DNA of 64,000 nucleotides from a gamma proteobacterium HTCC5015 (GCA_000155715.1 DS990609.1:1-64000); one strand, 5' to 3'. Positions 40,194-52,830 are shown, counted from the stretch's first letter. Numbers and translations are program-made. Notes: generated from the letters alone by a model not told the origin.

Positions 40194-41540
40194 CTAGCCA
40201 GCACTTTTGAGTGCGTCTTCTACCGCACCTGCCAAAGATTCGCAAAGGGACTGAATTTGACCCGCGTCCTTCCCTTCGAGCATCACTCTCACCAGCGGCT
40301 CCGTTCCGGATGGGCGCAACAGCACGCGGCCCGCCTCGCCTAATTCGAGCTCGGTTTGTGCCACGGCATCTTGAATCGCGCCGTATTTATTTAAATCGAC
40401 TTTGCCTGGCGTTGGCACGTTAATCATCACTTGCGGTAACTTTTCGATACCCGAAGCCATTTCCGACAACTTTTTATCGCTCGCTACCAAAGCTGCCAAC
40501 ACCTGCAAAGCGGCCACGATGCCATCCCCCGAGGGCGAGGCGTGCAGACAAATAACGTGACCCGAGGGCTCCGCGCCTAGCTCCCAGCCATTGCGGCGCA
40601 ACCCCTGCATGACAAAGCGATCGCCAACTTTGGCTCTTTCAAAAGAGACGCCCCGTTCCCTAAGAGCCAGCTCTAAGCCTAAGTTACTCATCAAGGTGCC
40701 CACCACGCCGCCGACCTGGTGCCCTTGAGACTGGCGGTGCATGGCGATGAGGTAAATAATGTCGTCGCCGTCGAGTACGCGCCCCGCCTCGTCCACCATC
40801 ACAATTCGATCGCCATCCCCATCGAGCGCAATACCGACATCCGCTGACTCTGCTAGCACGGCCTCGGCTAAAGCATCGGGCGCCGTAGCACCACAGGCTT
40901 TGTTGATATTAACGCCATCGGGGTCGGCGGCAATTGCCACCACTTCAGCGCCAAGCTCGCGAAAAACATTGGGCGCCGTTTGATAGGTCGCGCCATTCGC
41001 GCAATCCACCACGACCTTTAGCCCTTTTAGGCTGGCGCTGCTTGGGAACGTACTCTTACAGAATTCGATGTAGCGGCCAGAGGCATCCGTAATGCGACGC
41101 ACTTTGCCCAAGGAGGCAGAGTCCACGGTAACCAGCTCTTTTTCCAGCTCTGCTTCAATGGCCTCTTCGAGCTCATCGGGCAATTTGCCACCGTCGGGAC
41201 CGAGAAACTTAATACCGTTGTCATAGTAGGGATTGTGCGAAGCCGACACCACAATACCCGCCTGACAACGCAACGTCTGAGTGAGGTAGGCAATAGCAGG
41301 GGTCGGGAGCGGGCCCAACATTCTCGTATCAACCCCCGCTGCAGACAGGCCCGCCTCTAGGGCCGACTCGAACATATAGCCAGAAATGCGCGTATCTTTT
41401 CCAATTAAAACTTTACCGCCGTTTTCGCCGGCCAGCACACGGCCTGCAGCCCAACCCAACTTGAGCACAAAGTCTGCCGACATCTGTTGGGTTCCAACGC
41501 GTCCTCGAATGCCATCTGTTCCAAAGTATTTGCGAGTCAC
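40194..41540 (-). CDS. glmM: GlmM, phosphoglucosamine mutase
   Basis: Converts glucosamine 6-phosphate to glucosamine 1-phosphate for peptidoglycan and lipopolysaccharide precursors. The protein has 448 residues. The phosphorylated serine is in [12 protein letters not shown], the metal-binding loop is DGDGDR, the sugar-binding loop contains GAEPSGH, and the phosphate-binding [12 protein letters not shown] is near the end. The start is GTG overlapping the folP stop (GTGA). Confidence 0.98.
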   Translation of the reverse strand: MTRKYFGTDGIRGRVGTQQMSADFVLKLGWAAGRVLAGENGGKVLIGKDTRISGYMFESALEAGLSAAGVDTRMLGPLPTPAIAYLTQTLRCQAGIVVSASHNPYYDNGIKFLGPDGGKLPDELEEAIEAELEKELVTVDSASLGKVRRITDASGRYIEFCKSTFPSSASLKGLKVVVDCANGATYQTAPNVFRELGAEVVAIAADPDGVNINKACGATAPDALAEAVLAESADVGIALDGDGDRIVMVDEAGRVLDGDDIIYLIAMHRQSQGHQVGGVVGTLMSNLGLELALRERGVSFERAKVGDRFVMQGLRRNGWELGAEPSGHVICLHASPSGDGIVAALQVLAALVASDKKLSEMASGIEKLPQVMINVPTPGKVDLNKYGAIQDAVAQTELELGEAGRVLLRPSGTEPLVRVMLEGKDAGQIQSLCESLAGAVEDALKSAG

Positions 41541-42361
41541 ACCAATTCTCCTCGTCGTATTCCGTGAGCGACGCGAACGGCGTCCCTCGTTTGAGCCACA
41601 TCGTGTACGCGCAGTATTTTCGCGCCCATAAAAGTGGCGAGTGCTGCAGCAGCGGCACTGCCCACTACTCGCTTGTCGGTACTGCGCCCCGTTAAATCAC
41701 CAATCATGCGCTTGCGCGATACCCCCACCAACACGGGGTAGCCCGCCTCGACGATACGTGGAAGCTGCTGAAATAACTCGCAGTTATGCGCCAACGTTTT
41801 GCCAAAGCCAAAACCGGGGTCGTAAACAATTTGATCGTCTTTGATACCCGCCTCGACACAGGCATTTTTACGCGAATCTAAAAATGCCATGACCTCGTCC
41901 ACCACGTCTCTGTAGTGAGGCGAAGACTGCATTGTGCGGGGCTGTCCCTGCATATGCATTAAACACACGGGAACTTGCAAGCTGGCCGCAGTCGTCAGCG
42001 CCCCATCTTCTTGCAAAGCCCTCACGTCGTTAATCATATTTGCACCTGCGTCCACGGCCGCTCGCATGACCTCCGCCTTAGAGGTATCGATAGAGATCGG
42101 GCAATCAAAGTGCTTAGAGAGACGTTTTATAACGGGGATCACTCGCTTGAGCTCTTCCTCTGCGCTAACCGCTCGAGCCCCGGGACGCGTTGACTCACCG
42201 CCAACATCAATAATATCGGCGCCTTCGTCTAGCAATCGCTCGGCTTGAGCGAGCGCGCTATCGATGTGCGTATAAGCACCACCGTCGGAAAAGGAATCGG
42301 GGGTAAGGTTGAGTATCCCCATAATAGAAGGCCGGTCGACAGCCTGCTTCAAGATATCCAT
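41537..42361 (-). CDS. folP: FolP, dihydropteroate synthase
   Basis: Condenses p-aminobenzoate with dihydropterin pyrophosphate in folate synthesis; target of sulfonamides. The protein has 274 residues. Signatures are [14 protein letters not shown] near the start, GGESTRPGA, the Asn of [17 protein letters not shown] and SRKRMIG. It follows ftsH and overlaps glmM, as in E. coli. Confidence 0.98.
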   Translation of the reverse strand: MDILKQAVDRPSIMGILNLTPDSFSDGGAYTHIDSALAQAERLLDEGADIIDVGGESTRPGARAVSAEEELKRVIPVIKRLSKHFDCPISIDTSKAEVMRAAVDAGANMINDVRALQEDGALTTAASLQVPVCLMHMQGQPRTMQSSPHYRDVVDEVMAFLDSRKNACVEAGIKDDQIVYDPGFGFGKTLAHNCELFQQLPRIVEAGYPVLVGVSRKRMIGDLTGRSTDKRVVGSAAAAALATFMGAKILRVHDVAQTRDAVRVAHGIRRGELV

Positions 42362-42409
42362 AGGTCAACCTAGAAATGGCCGCGGGGCGTGTACCCAGCG
42401 GCCATATAC

Positions 42410-44350
42410 TCAATGAGTCTGATGGGCATCTGACCCAGAGGCACCTGCTGCACTTTCTCCAGAGGCGCTCGCATCGTCACTGCCAGTGGCACCGGCGCCA
42501 CCTTGACCATCACCGCTGTCCCACCAGTCGGAGGGCGGCCCCGGCTCGCGGCCTTCCATAATGGCGTCGATCTGACCCTTGTCGATGGTTTCGTACTTAA
42601 CTAGGGCATCGGCCATCGCGTGCAACTTGTCCATATGTTCTTTCAAGATGGTCTCAGCACGCTCGTAGTTTTCATCGATAAAGCGGCGTACTTCCTCGTC
42701 AATCAACTTGGCCGTATCACCCGAGACTTGCTGAGTCTGAGTCACACTGCGACCGAGAAAAACTTCACCCTCTTCTTCAGAGTAAGACAGCGGCCCCATT
42801 TTGTCGGACAGCCCCCACTTGGTCACCATGTTGCGGGCAATTTCTGTAGCGCGCTCAATGTCGTTTGAAGCGCCCGTCGTCACAGCGCCTTTGCCGAAGA
42901 TCAACTCTTCCGCTAGGCGACCGCCAAACAAGCTGGAAATCTGAGACTCAAGACGCGTACGGCTATAGCTGTAGCGATCCTCTTCGGGCAAGAACATGGT
43001 GACACCCAGTGCGCGCCCCCGCGGAACAATGGTCACCTTGTACACGGGGTCGTGCTGGGGAACCTTCAAGCCGACAATGGCGTGCCCCGCCTCGTGATAG
43101 GCCGTCAGCTTTTTCTCATCTTCCGACATCGCCATCGAGCGCCGCTCAGCGCCCATCATGATCTTGTCTTTAGCGCGTTCCATGTCTTCCATCGAAACCA
43201 CGCGCTTGTTACCGCGTGCAGCAAACAGCGCTGCCTCATTGACGAGATTGGCGAGATCAGCCCCCGAGAAACCCGGCGTGCCGCGAGCAATAATGCGAGC
43301 GTCTAAATCGCCACTCGCGGGGACTTTTTTCAGGTGCACTTTGAGAATCTGCTCGCGACCACGCAGGTCGGGCAGGCCCACCACCACTTGGCGATCAAAG
43401 CGGCCAGGGCGCAATAGCGCGGGGTCGAGCACATCGGGACGGTTCGTCGCGGCAATAATGATAACGCCTTCATTCCCTTCAAAACCGTCCATCTCGACCA
43501 ATAACTGGTTCAGAGTTTGCTCGCGCTCGTCGTGCCCGCCACCGAGACCGGCGCCACGCTGACGGCCCACTGCATCAATTTCATCGATAAAGATGATGCA
43601 AGGTGCTTGCTTTTTAGCCTGCTCAAACATGTCGCGCACTCGCGAGGCGCCCACGCCGACAAACATCTCGACAAAATCGGAGCCCGAAATGGAGAAAAAC
43701 GGCACCTTGGCCTCGCCCGCAATAGCGCGGGCCAACAGGGTTTTACCTGTGCCCGGCGGGCCTACCATCAGAACACCACGGGGAATCTGGCCACCGAGGC
43801 GCTGAAATTTACCGGGATCGCGCAGGAAATCGACCAGCTCGACGACATCTTCCTTGGCCTCTTCACAGCCGGCGACATCGCCAAACTGCACTTTGACCTG
43901 ATCTTCGTTAAGCATTTTGGCCTTGCTCTTACCAAAGGACATGGCGCCGCCACCCCCTTTTCCGCCCTGCATCTGGCGCATGAAGTACACCCATACACCA
44001 ATCAGCAAAAGAATGGGGAACGAGCTGATAAACAGCTGTGCCAAGAAGCCGCGACCCTCGGGCTCGGTGCCCTGAATCGCCACTTGATTGTCCATTAGCT
44101 CGCCAATCAAGGCTTCGTTGCTGGTTTCGGGGTTGTAGGTGCTAAACTGCTGACCACTCTCGCGACGCCCGTGAATTTCGCGCCCCATAAACGTCACTTC
44201 AGAGACTTCACCACGTTTCACAAGGGTTAAAAACTCTGAATACTGCAGCTCTTGGGTGCTTCTCGCGTTGCCGTTAAAACTGTCGACTACCGCCAGAATC
44301 ACAGCGACGATAACCACCCAAAGCAAAATATTTTTGACTAAATCGTTCAA
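42410..44350 (-). CDS. ftsH: FtsH, membrane ATP-dependent zinc metalloprotease
   Basis: Inner-membrane AAA+ protease that degrades unassembled membrane proteins and LpxC. The protein has 646 residues. Transmembrane helices lie at about 5-22 and 102-122, with a periplasmic domain between. Walker A is GPPGTGKT, the second region of homology is present, and the zinc motif is HEAGH. The C-terminal tail is Gly/Ala/Ser-rich. The start is TTG at 44350 with GAGG eight bases upstream; this gives the typical MNDLVKN N-terminus. Confidence 0.97.
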   Translation of the reverse strand: MNDLVKNILLWVVIVAVILAVVDSFNGNARSTQELQYSEFLTLVKRGEVSEVTFMGREIHGRRESGQQFSTYNPETSNEALIGELMDNQVAIQGTEPEGRGFLAQLFISSFPILLLIGVWVYFMRQMQGGKGGGGAMSFGKSKAKMLNEDQVKVQFGDVAGCEEAKEDVVELVDFLRDPGKFQRLGGQIPRGVLMVGPPGTGKTLLARAIAGEAKVPFFSISGSDFVEMFVGVGASRVRDMFEQAKKQAPCIIFIDEIDAVGRQRGAGLGGGHDEREQTLNQLLVEMDGFEGNEGVIIIAATNRPDVLDPALLRPGRFDRQVVVGLPDLRGREQILKVHLKKVPASGDLDARIIARGTPGFSGADLANLVNEAALFAARGNKRVVSMEDMERAKDKIMMGAERRSMAMSEDEKKLTAYHEAGHAIVGLKVPQHDPVYKVTIVPRGRALGVTMFLPEEDRYSYSRTRLESQISSLFGGRLAEELIFGKGAVTTGASNDIERATEIARNMVTKWGLSDKMGPLSYSEEEGEVFLGRSVTQTQQVSGDTAKLIDEEVRRFIDENYERAETILKEHMDKLHAMADALVKYETIDKGQIDAIMEGREPGPPSDWWDSGDGQGGAGATGSDDASASGESAAGASGSDAHQTH

Positions 44351-44440
44351 GTTGTCGGCCTCTTGTTACCGAGTTTTAATCACTCCCGCTGCCATCGGGC
44401 GAACGGAGATCGAACACTATACGCGAAAGCCCAATGCCTA

Positions 44441-45061
44441 TCAGCCCTTAAAGCCTTTGCACTGAGCGTAAACCTCGCGACTTCTAGGGCGCGATGCCTT
44501 CGGTTTTCGCACGGCGACACTGTTAAAACTGCTCTTCAGTTCAGCGATAAAGACATCGCTGCCTTCGCCTTGAAACAGCTTGCAAACAAAACCACCGCCG
44601 GGACGCAGTGTCTGGCGCGCCAGATCCAAAGCCAACTCGACTAAATACATCGCGCGAGGTTGATCAATGGCGTCCATACCACTCATATTGGGGGCCATAT
44701 CTGAAATTACAAGGTCTGCCGGCTCACCGCCGAATTGATCAAGAATTTTGTTCAACACGACTTCCTCGCGAAAATCGCCACAGACGAAGTCGACATTGGG
44801 AATAGGTTCCATCTCCAAAATGTCGCTAGCGACAACCGTTCCCTTGTCGCCCACAGCATCCGCGACATACTGAGACCACCCTCCCGGCGCCGCTCCGAGG
44901 TCAATCACGCGCTGCCCCGAATGAAAAAGTTTGGCCTTTTGATCAATCTCTTGCAGCTTATAAACGGCGCGAGACCGGAACCCCTCCTGCTGAGCTCGGG
45001 CCACGTAAATATCGTCGAAATGCTCTTTAAGCCAACGCTGGCTGCTTTTACTTCTCGCCAT
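44441..45061 (-). CDS. rlmE: RlmE, 23S rRNA 2'-O-methyltransferase
   Basis: Methylates U2552 of 23S rRNA. The protein has 206 residues. The SAM-binding motif is [12 protein letters not shown], with the catalytic Asp in SDMAPNMSG and Lys in CKLFQG. It lies upstream of ftsH and is divergent from yhbY, matching the E. coli order. Confidence 0.97.
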   Translation of the reverse strand: MARSKSSQRWLKEHFDDIYVARAQQEGFRSRAVYKLQEIDQKAKLFHSGQRVIDLGAAPGGWSQYVADAVGDKGTVVASDILEMEPIPNVDFVCGDFREEVVLNKILDQFGGEPADLVISDMAPNMSGMDAIDQPRAMYLVELALDLARQTLRPGGGFVCKLFQGEGSDVFIAELKSSFNSVAVRKPKASRPRSREVYAQCKGFKG

Positions 45062-45191
45062 GTGAAATCAATACTCGCTATCGCTGCTGTTGCCGCTATC
45101 GCCGCAAGTCCAGCGCAGTGTTAGAATCTGGCCTTTGGGCGCTCGCCCCTTAAATTCGACCACTTAACTCATCAAAAGAGCCAAAACCCTG

Positions 45192-45491
45192 ATGCAACTT
45201 AGCAACAAACAAATTAAACACCTGCGCGGTCTTGCCCACGATTTAAAACCTGTCGTGATGGTGGGTCAAAATGGTCTCAGTGAAAATGTCATCGAAGAAA
45301 TTCGAGGTGCACTCACTTTTCACGAACTGATTAAAGTTAAAGTCAGCGGCTACGAAGGTTCCGATCGCCAAGAAATTGTAGAGCAAATCTGTAATGAGCA
45401 GAAGGCCACCCACATTCAATCCATTGGCAAAATGGTGGTTCTCTTCAAGCGCAATCCCAATAAAATCAAAATTGAAATCCCCAAAATTTAA
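45192..45491 (+). CDS. yhbY: YhbY, CRM-domain ribosome assembly factor
   Basis: Small RNA-binding protein of 99 residues made of a single CRM domain, associated with pre-50S ribosomes. Conserved parts are the start KQIKHLRGLAHDLKPVVMVGQNGL and the loop GSDRQEI. It is divergent from rlmE, as in E. coli. Confidence 0.96.
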   Translation: MQLSNKQIKHLRGLAHDLKPVVMVGQNGLSENVIEEIRGALTFHELIKVKVSGYEGSDRQEIVEQICNEQKATHIQSIGKMVVLFKRNPNKIKIEIPKI

Positions 45492-45549
45492 TCGTTAAAC
45501 AGGCGCTAAAGCCACTAAATCACTATTCACAACCCAAGAGCCGCCCGAT

Positions 45550-46824
45550 ATGCCCTCGACGAAAGGACAAAGCCAGCTCACTGTCGCCATCTTTCTCGCC
45601 ATGATCATTGGCGCCACGCTCGGCAGCGTGGCCAACGCCTTTATCGAGAGCGAACACTGGATACAACAGTTCGTTATCGGTGGTGCCCTCGGCACGCTGG
45701 GCAGTCTATTCGTATCGGCACTAAAAATGTTGGTGGTGCCACTGGTATTTGTTTCGCTCGTTCACGGCGTAACGGCTTTAGGAGAAGTCAGCAAGCTCGG
45801 ACGAATTGGCAGTAAAACCATTGCGCTTTATTTGGTCACCACGGCACTCGCGATCTCAATTGCTCTGGCGCTTGCCACCTTTATCGAGCCTGGGGCGGGC
45901 GATTTTCAGCAACCTTCCACCACATTTGATGCCAATAACGCCCCGGCTTTGGGTGAGGTCATATCGGGGCTGATACCCAGCAATCCGATTGCCGCCATGG
46001 CCGAGGGCAATATGCTACAAATTATTGTTTTTGCCATCATTCTCGGTTTGGCCATTCTTAAAGTCGGCGACTCGGCACAGATGCTGCGCTCATTTTTTGA
46101 AAGCGCCAATGGCGTCATGATGGAAATGGTCAATCTGGTCATGGCCACCGCCCCAGTCGGGGTCTTTTGCCTCATTACCGAAACCTTCGCCACCGAAGGT
46201 TTTGACGTCATCTTTCAGCTTGGGGCTTATTTTCTCACCGTCATCTTGGCCCTGCTTCTGCATTTTGCAGTGAGTTACGGCTTGATTATGCAGCTACTCG
46301 CTCGCATCAACCCATTTTGGGCGTTCAAGCGCATGCTATCCACCATTGGCTTTGCCTTTAGTACTGCAAGCAGCAATGCCACTATTCCGGTGACACTAAA
46401 AACGCTAGAGCAACGATTTGGCGTCCAGCCACAAATTGCCTCATTTACTGTACCTCTAGGCGCCACCATCAATATGGATGGCACCGCCATTATGCAGGGC
46501 GTAGCCACAGTATTTATTGCTAGCGTTTACGGCATCAACTTAGAAATGGCCGACCTCATTACTGTCGTACTCACCGCTACCCTGGCCTCTATTGGAACGG
46601 CTGGCATTCCCAGCGTGGGTCTCGTCACACTGGCCATGGTTTTACAGCAAGTCTCGCTGCCCGTTGAGGGCATCGCACTCATTATTGGGGTGGATCGACT
46701 TCTGGATATGCTGCGCACTGCGGTTAATGTCTCTGGAGATGCCACTGTCAGCTGCGTTGTCGCTCGCAGCGAAAACGCCATCGCTCCGCCTCCAAAAGAG
46801 CACAAACAAAGAGAAACTGGCTAG
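45550..46824 (+). CDS. Dicarboxylate/amino acid:cation symporter (DAACS family)
   Basis: Inner-membrane sodium- or proton-coupled transporter of 424 residues with about eight transmembrane helices and two re-entrant loops. The serine-rich hairpin motif appears as STASSNATIPVT, the NMDGTA motif is present, and the substrate-binding C-terminal segment reads NVSGDATVSCVVA. The substrate (glutamate, aspartate or a C4-dicarboxylate) cannot be set from sequence. No neighbours suggest a pathway. Confidence 0.92.
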   Translation: MPSTKGQSQLTVAIFLAMIIGATLGSVANAFIESEHWIQQFVIGGALGTLGSLFVSALKMLVVPLVFVSLVHGVTALGEVSKLGRIGSKTIALYLVTTALAISIALALATFIEPGAGDFQQPSTTFDANNAPALGEVISGLIPSNPIAAMAEGNMLQIIVFAIILGLAILKVGDSAQMLRSFFESANGVMMEMVNLVMATAPVGVFCLITETFATEGFDVIFQLGAYFLTVILALLLHFAVSYGLIMQLLARINPFWAFKRMLSTIGFAFSTASSNATIPVTLKTLEQRFGVQPQIASFTVPLGATINMDGTAIMQGVATVFIASVYGINLEMADLITVVLTATLASIGTAGIPSVGLVTLAMVLQQVSLPVEGIALIIGVDRLLDMLRTAVNVSGDATVSCVVARSENAIAPPPKEHKQRETG

Positions 46825-46898
46825 AATAAAAAAAATCAGATAACTTGCCGTACATACCGACCGAAAGTGTCGGTAATAACTATAAAACGGGCAAGATC

Positions 46899-47861
46899 AT
46901 GATAGACCTCGGCATCAAGCGAGAAATACTGCAAAAGCTCGCTCAAGCGCACAAGGCACAAATAGAAACTGAGCAACTGTTTTACAACGTCGCCAAAAAT
47001 ACCGTGGGCGATGTCAAAGAGACGGCGACCCAAGCGGCTATTTTGATTAAAAAAGGGCACTCCGTAGCAGTGGCAGGCATGGAAGTGGGTTTGTTTACAG
47101 CGCTTGAATCTCGCGCCATTCACAAAGCCATTGAAGAGGGGCGACTCAGCTCTGCGCTGCTGAGCTTTAGCAATTACTACGAAATCCGCAGTAAAGCGCT
47201 CACACACTTTAAACACCTCGCGCCCTACGGCTTTGTTTTACTACTCGCTATCTTGATAGCTCCGCTACCGGATTTGGTGCTTGGAAGCACATCATCCATT
47301 TACTATGTTTTATCCACCGCACTGCCTTTGAGCTTTATCATCACGCTTTTTTGGGTGCTGGAACACCCGCGCAAAGCCTTTCGCTCGCGTCTCTCGGTCG
47401 CACTGTCCGTGCCACAAAAAATCATCAAGCTCCCCGCTGTCGGGCCGAGACATATTCGCAGCGAGATTACGACCTTTCTAGAGTACTGCGGTATCCTGCA
47501 CCTCTGCGGTTACACGTGGAAGGACGCGGTAGGGGAAGCCGCCACTCAGGTCGTCAACCCCGTTATTCGTAGCAGTTTAAGCATTGTCCCTACACGTATT
47601 CAGCGCCGTGATCCCTTTGTCGATGCCGTCATTCAGTGCGAGTATTTTCCCGAAGAGTACATTGATGTATTGCGCGCCTCTGAAAAGGCCAACCGACTCG
47701 ACGACGCACTGATTCGTTTCAAAGCCAGCGACTTACTAAAGGGACAAGCAAGAATCAAAAAGGAGTGTGAAAGACCCGCTCGACTGTTATTGATCGGAGC
47801 GGGCTTTCTCTTTGCCTACGGCGCTTTGCGCTTCTGGATGCTGAGTCGTGGTTACTCGTAG
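46899..47861 (+). CDS. Orphan type II secretion F (GspF/PilC)-like membrane protein
   Basis: A 320-residue membrane protein from MIDLGIKRE. Its N-terminal half resembles the T2SF domain ([31 protein letters not shown], then [24 protein letters not shown]) followed by two transmembrane helices. A second, weaker helical repeat ([23 protein letters not shown]) and a final transmembrane helix follow. No pilus or secretion genes lie nearby. The longer upstream frame starts with TTG at 46845 and is less convincing. Domain assignment rests on pattern, not alignment. Confidence 0.65.
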   Translation: MIDLGIKREILQKLAQAHKAQIETEQLFYNVAKNTVGDVKETATQAAILIKKGHSVAVAGMEVGLFTALESRAIHKAIEEGRLSSALLSFSNYYEIRSKALTHFKHLAPYGFVLLLAILIAPLPDLVLGSTSSIYYVLSTALPLSFIITLFWVLEHPRKAFRSRLSVALSVPQKIIKLPAVGPRHIRSEITTFLEYCGILHLCGYTWKDAVGEAATQVVNPVIRSSLSIVPTRIQRRDPFVDAVIQCEYFPEEYIDVLRASEKANRLDDALIRFKASDLLKGQARIKKECERPARLLLIGAGFLFAYGALRFWMLSRGYS

Positions 47862-48331
47862 CGCACGGCGAGTATTTCGTATTCGTGATCGCCGCCAGGC
47901 GTTTTCACCAGCACGCAATCGCCCTCTTCTCGGCCAATTAAAGAGCGCGCCACTGGCGAGGTAAAGGAGATTTTGCCCTGCTGAATATTGGCTTCGTCCT
48001 CGCCCACGATTTTGTAGGTCTTTTCTTCTTCCGTATCGATATCGCACAGTTCAACCGTCACGCCGAACACAACCTTGCCCGACTTGGGTAGAGACTGCAC
48101 ATCGATAATTTGCGCGTAGGATAGCTTGCCTTCAATTTCTTTAATCCGCCCCTCGACAAAGCCTTGTCGCTCGCGAGCGGCGTGATACTCGGCATTTTCT
48201 TTCAAGTCGCCGTGCTCGCGCGCTTCGGCAATGGCTTGAATGATCTCTGGACGCTCCTTGGATTTCAGCTGCGTCAATTCTTCGCGCATGGCCTCTGCGC
48301 CTTCAACGGTCATTGGAACTTTATCGGTCAT
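47852..48331 (-). CDS. greA: GreA, transcription elongation factor
   Basis: Stimulates RNA polymerase to cleave backtracked RNA. The protein has 159 residues from [11 protein letters not shown]. The N-terminal coiled-coil shows [37 protein letters not shown], with the catalytic acidic tip in GDLKENAEY. The C-terminal FKBP-like domain ends with [11 protein letters not shown] and GDHEYEIL. The start overlaps the carB stop codon (ATGA), so greA is coupled to carB. It is convergent with the T2SF-like gene. Confidence 0.97.
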   Translation of the reverse strand: MTDKVPMTVEGAEAMREELTQLKSKERPEIIQAIAEAREHGDLKENAEYHAARERQGFVEGRIKEIEGKLSYAQIIDVQSLPKSGKVVFGVTVELCDIDTEEEKTYKIVGEDEANIQQGKISFTSPVARSLIGREEGDCVLVKTPGGDHEYEILAVRYE

Positions 48332-51300
48332 GACGATTGACCTCCATTCAGTAACTGCAAACGATTCACATCGCAATTGCCAATGTGATCGAGCGCTTGG
48401 CACATGGCGCGAGCACCCGACAAGGTCGTAAACGTGCTCACCTTTTGATTCATCGCCTCACGGCGAATCGTGTAAGAGTCCTTGATAGACTGCTTACCTT
48501 CAGTGGTATTGACGACGAGGTCAATCTCGCCGTTTTTAATCATGTCAACGATATGAGGGCGGCCCTGAGTCACCTTGTTGACGGATGTCACGTCGAGACC
48601 AGCCTCTTTCAAAACGTCAGCGGTTCCCCCCGTGGCCACGAGGGTAAAGCCTTTCTCAACCAAGTGTTTTGCCACTTCCACAGCACCCGACTTGTCTTGA
48701 TCGCGCACGGAAACAAACGCCGCGCCCGACTCGGGCAACACGACACTCGCCGCCAATTGAGACTTTGCAAAGGCCTCACCAAAACTCTGTCCCACGCCCA
48801 TGACTTCGCCCGTGGATTTCATCTCGGGCCCTAACAGAGCATCGACGCCGGGGAATTTAATGAAAGGAAAGACGGACTCTTTCACTGCGTAGTGCTCCGG
48901 AATAATCTCACTGAGATCACCCTGCTCCTTCAAACTGATACCCGCCATGCAACGGGCGGCAATTTTAGCCAGAGGCTGCCCGCAGGCCTTAGAGACAAAC
49001 GGTACCGTACGCGAGGCACGGGGGTTCACTTCCAGCACGTAGATATTATCGCCTTGAATCGCAAATTGCGTGTTCATCAGGCCAACGACATTCAATTCGC
49101 GCGCCATGTCAGCAACCTGCTGACGCAACTCATCCTGTGTTTTCTGATCCAGTGTGTAGGGCGGCAGTGAACACGCCGAATCACCTGAGTGAACCCCAGC
49201 CTCTTCGATGTGCTCCATAACGCCACCAATCAAGACATTGCCCTCAGCGTCGCAAATCGCATCGACATCGACCTCAATGGCATCGTTGAGGAAGCGATCC
49301 AACAAGACAGGGGAATCGTTAGAAACGCTGACCGCCTCGGTCATATAGCGATTCAAATCCTCGCGATCGGACACGATCTCCATGGCGCGGCCACCCAAGA
49401 CGTAAGAGGGGCGAACGACTAGGGGATAGCCAATTTCATCGGCGAGATCGACTGCTTCATCGGGGTTGCGCGCGGTGCGATTGGGCGGCTGCTTCAAACC
49501 CAGCTTGTTCAACATGGCCTGGAAACGCTCGCGGTCCTCTGCCAAGTCGATGGAGTCGGGTGTTGTGCCTATAATCGGCACGCCAGCGGCCTCCAAATCC
49601 CTCGCCAGCTTGAGCGGCGTTTGGCCACCATACTGAACAATCACGCCCTCGGGCTTTTCAAGCTCGATAATCTCCAGTACGTCCTCTAGCGTCAACGGCT
49701 CAAAAAACAGGCGATCGGAGGTGTCGTAATCCGTCGATACGGTCTCTGGATTACAGTTGACCATAATCGTTTCGTAGCCATCTTCGCGCATGGCAAAAGC
49801 GGCGTGAACACAGCAGTAGTCGAACTCGATGCCCTGACCGATGCGGTTGGGGCCACCGCCGAGCACAACAATTTTGCGATTGTCGGTTGTTGCCGCCTCG
49901 CACTCCTCATCGTAGCTGGAGTACATATACGCCGTATTCGTGGCAAATTCTGCGGCACAGGTATCGACGCGCTTGTAGACGGGGCGAATATGATTCTGAT
50001 GGCGCAACTCGCGGATGGAGGCCTCTTTCTCGCCGCACACTTGTGCAATGCGGGCATCGGAGAAGCCTTTGCGCTTGAGCTGGTAGAGACGATCTTTATC
50101 CAAGGAGGCTACGCCGTCTTTCGCTAGGCGTTGCTCTTCTGCGATCAAATCTTCGATCTGCACCAAGAACCAAGGATCAATTTTAGTCAGTTCGAACACA
50201 TCTTCACTGCTGTAACCGCGGCGGTAAGCTTCGGCGATATACCACAGACGGAACGCCCGAGGCTGGCGCAACTCGCGCTCAATAATCGCCTTGGCGTCTT
50301 CTTCGCTGATATCACTCGCCAAAATGGGGTTAAAACCATCCATGCCGATTTCTAAGCCGCGCAGAGCTTTTTGCAATGATTCCTGCTGGTTGCGGCCAAT
50401 CGCCATGACTTCGCCCACCGATTTCATTTGGGTGGTCAAACGGTCGTCGGCAGCGGGGAATTTTTCAAAGGTAAAGCGCGGTACTTTGGTAACGACGTAG
50501 TCGATAGTGGGCTCAAACGAAGCGGGAGTAGCACCGCCCGTAATTTCGTTTTGTAGCTCATCTAGGGTGTAACCCACCGCCAGTTTGGCGGCGACTTTGG
50601 CAATGGGGAAACCCGTCGCCTTTGACGCCAGTGCCGAAGAGCGCGATACGCGTGGATTCATTTCGATGATGATCAAGCGGCCATCTTCGGGGTTGACCGC
50701 AAACTGTACATTGGAGCCCCCCGTTTCTACACCAATTCGACGCAATACCGCCAGCGAGGCATCGCGCATGATCTGGTACTCTTTGTCCGTCAGCGTCTGT
50801 GCGGGCGCCACCGTAATAGAATCGCCGGTGTGGACGCCCATTGGGTCCAAGTTTTCAATCGAACAAATGATGATGCAGTTGTCCGCACGATCGCGCACCA
50901 CTTCCATCTCGTATTCTTTCCAGCCCAAAATAGATTCTTCGAGCTGAATTTCCGTCACAGGAGAAAGCTCCAAACCGTTTCGAACGATTTCCGCAAATTC
51001 CTGCTTGTTATAGGCAATACCACCGCCACTGCCGCCCATGGTAAAGGAGGGGCGAATAATAATCGGAAAGCCAATTTCAGCGAGTGCCTTCTCGGCGTCT
51101 TCCATGGTTTTGGCCATAAAGGCGCGGGTCGAATCGAGCCCGATCTCGTCCATGGCAATGCGGAATTTATCGCGATCCTCGGCGGTATCGATGGCCTCCT
51201 TAGAAGCGCCGATCATCTCCACGCCGTACTTTTCCAACACACCGTGCTTGTCCAGATCAAGCGCCGTGTTAAGCGCCGTTTGCCCACCCATTGTCGGCAG

Positions 51301-51558
51301 CAGCGCATCGGGGCGCTCCTCGGCAATAATTTGCTCGATATTGCGCCAGTGAATCGGCTCGATGTACGTGGCATCGGCCATCTCTGGGTCGGTCATAATG
51401 GTCGCGGGATTGGAATTGACCAAGATGACTCGGTAGCCCTCTTCGCGCAACGCTTTACACGCCTGAGCGCCCGAGTAATCAAACTCGCAGGCTTGGCCGA
51501 TGACAATCGGGCCCGCACCAATAATCAAAATGCTGTTAATGTCGGTTCTTTTCGGCAT
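48328..51558 (-). CDS. carB: CarB, carbamoyl-phosphate synthase large subunit
   Basis: Makes carbamoyl phosphate for arginine and pyrimidine synthesis from bicarbonate, ATP and ammonia from CarA. The protein has 1076 residues from MPKRTDIN, normal for the family. The two homologous ATP-grasp halves begin [19 protein letters not shown] and [19 protein letters not shown]. The C-terminal MGS-like allosteric domain (about 940-1076) contains [11 protein letters not shown]. It is downstream of carA and upstream of greA. Confidence 0.98.
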   Translation of the reverse strand: MPKRTDINSILIIGAGPIVIGQACEFDYSGAQACKALREEGYRVILVNSNPATIMTDPEMADATYIEPIHWRNIEQIIAEERPDALLPTMGGQTALNTALDLDKHGVLEKYGVEMIGASKEAIDTAEDRDKFRIAMDEIGLDSTRAFMAKTMEDAEKALAEIGFPIIIRPSFTMGGSGGGIAYNKQEFAEIVRNGLELSPVTEIQLEESILGWKEYEMEVVRDRADNCIIICSIENLDPMGVHTGDSITVAPAQTLTDKEYQIMRDASLAVLRRIGVETGGSNVQFAVNPEDGRLIIIEMNPRVSRSSALASKATGFPIAKVAAKLAVGYTLDELQNEITGGATPASFEPTIDYVVTKVPRFTFEKFPAADDRLTTQMKSVGEVMAIGRNQQESLQKALRGLEIGMDGFNPILASDISEEDAKAIIERELRQPRAFRLWYIAEAYRRGYSSEDVFELTKIDPWFLVQIEDLIAEEQRLAKDGVASLDKDRLYQLKRKGFSDARIAQVCGEKEASIRELRHQNHIRPVYKRVDTCAAEFATNTAYMYSSYDEECEAATTDNRKIVVLGGGPNRIGQGIEFDYCCVHAAFAMREDGYETIMVNCNPETVSTDYDTSDRLFFEPLTLEDVLEIIELEKPEGVIVQYGGQTPLKLARDLEAAGVPIIGTTPDSIDLAEDRERFQAMLNKLGLKQPPNRTARNPDEAVDLADEIGYPLVVRPSYVLGGRAMEIVSDREDLNRYMTEAVSVSNDSPVLLDRFLNDAIEVDVDAICDAEGNVLIGGVMEHIEEAGVHSGDSACSLPPYTLDQKTQDELRQQVADMARELNVVGLMNTQFAIQGDNIYVLEVNPRASRTVPFVSKACGQPLAKIAARCMAGISLKEQGDLSEIIPEHYAVKESVFPFIKFPGVDALLGPEMKSTGEVMGVGQSFGEAFAKSQLAASVVLPESGAAFVSVRDQDKSGAVEVAKHLVEKGFTLVATGGTADVLKEAGLDVTSVNKVTQGRPHIVDMIKNGEIDLVVNTTEGKQSIKDSYTIRREAMNQKVSTFTTLSGARAMCQALDHIGNCDVNRLQLLNGGQSS

Positions 51559-51614
51559 AGTCGTCTTCGCAATAGGCACGGCGAGCCTTGGTCGCCGTGA
51601 ATAAATTATGGGCT

Positions 51615-52742
51615 TTAGCGCTTGGCCATTAAGTCAATAAATCGATCGAACAGAGGCGCAACATCGTGCGGTCCGGGGCTCGCCTCGGGGTGACCCTGAA
51701 AGCTAAACGCCGGTTTATCGCTGCGCTCAATGCCCTGTAGGCTGCCATCGAATAAAGAGCGATGCGTGGCCTTCACATGCTCGGGCAAACTGTCTTCATC
51801 AATGGCAAAACCGTGGTTTTGGCTAGAGATCATCACTTGGCTCGACGCCAGATCTTGCACGGGGTGATTGGCGCCGTGGTGACCAAATTTCATTTTGATC
51901 GAGCTCGCCCCCGAGGCCAAACCCAGCAACTGGTGACCGAGACAAATACCAAATACAGGCGTTTCGCCGTGATCGAGAATTTGCTGAATCGCCTCGATGG
52001 CGTAGTCGCAGGGCTCGGGGTCGCCCGGGCCATTAGACAAAAACACCCCATCGGGTTTCATGGCCAGCACTTCGCTGGCTGGCGTCTGTGCCGGCACCAC
52101 GGTCAAGTCACAGCCGCGATCCGCCAGCATACGCAAAATATTGCGCTTAACACCAAAATCGTAGGCCACCACTTTAAAACGCTGGTCGTCGCTGCGATCG
52201 ACATGACCTTGCTCCAAATCCCAGCTGCCCTCGCTCCACGAGTAAGCGTCGGTCACGGTCACTTCCTTGGCTAAATCCATGCCCTTGAGCCCGGGGAATG
52301 CCCTGGCCTTCTCTAGGGCCTCATCCTCAGAGACAGCCCCCGTCACAATGCAGCCATTCTGCGACCCTTTATCACGCAAAATGCGCGTTAAGCGCCGCGT
52401 ATCGATATCGGCAATGGCGACGATGTTGTGGCGTTTTAAATAATCAGCCAGCGGCTCGCTGCTGCGCCAATTACTCGTCAGCATCGGCAAATCGCGTATG
52501 ACTAAACCCGCCGCGTGAACACGATCGGATTCTTCGTCTTCGGCGTTGGTGCCGACATTGCCAATATGTGGGTAGGTGAGAGTAACAATTTGACGGGCGT
52601 AGGAAGGATCCGTAAGGATTTCCTGATAGCCCGACATGGCCGTGTTGAACACGACTTCCCCGACGGTGTGTCCTTCAGCACCGATGGAAACGCCGCGAAA
52701 GAAACTGCCATCTTCAAGTACAAGCAAGGCGGGTGTGGTCAA
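51615..52742 (-). CDS. carA: CarA, carbamoyl-phosphate synthase small subunit
   Basis: Glutaminase subunit feeding ammonia to CarB. The protein has 375 residues starting [12 protein letters not shown] (read as Met). The catalytic Cys is in [11 protein letters not shown], with [10 protein letters not shown] at the end. The start codon TTG at 52742 is chosen because GGAGG lies five bases upstream and the length then matches the family. The frame stays open upstream to 52967, but the region before 52743 holds a promoter and a leader (see separate entries). Confidence 0.96.
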   Translation of the reverse strand: MTTPALLVLEDGSFFRGVSIGAEGHTVGEVVFNTAMSGYQEILTDPSYARQIVTLTYPHIGNVGTNAEDEESDRVHAAGLVIRDLPMLTSNWRSSEPLADYLKRHNIVAIADIDTRRLTRILRDKGSQNGCIVTGAVSEDEALEKARAFPGLKGMDLAKEVTVTDAYSWSEGSWDLEQGHVDRSDDQRFKVVAYDFGVKRNILRMLADRGCDLTVVPAQTPASEVLAMKPDGVFLSNGPGDPEPCDYAIEAIQQILDHGETPVFGICLGHQLLGLASGASSIKMKFGHHGANHPVQDLASSQVMISSQNHGFAIDEDSLPEHVKATHRSLFDGSLQGIERSDKPAFSFQGHPEASPGPHDVAPLFDRFIDLMAKR

Positions 52743-52830
52743 GCGAACCTCCAACAGTCGCGAGGAGTGGGGTTTCCCCCGTCCAGATTGGCTTTCGACA
52801 CTGCGGTCGCGAAGCGCTCGTTTTAGGCAT

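Noticed and set aside
50830-51600. 256-codon plus-strand reading frame
   Set aside because: Antisense to carB, with no ribosome binding site or recognisable domain.
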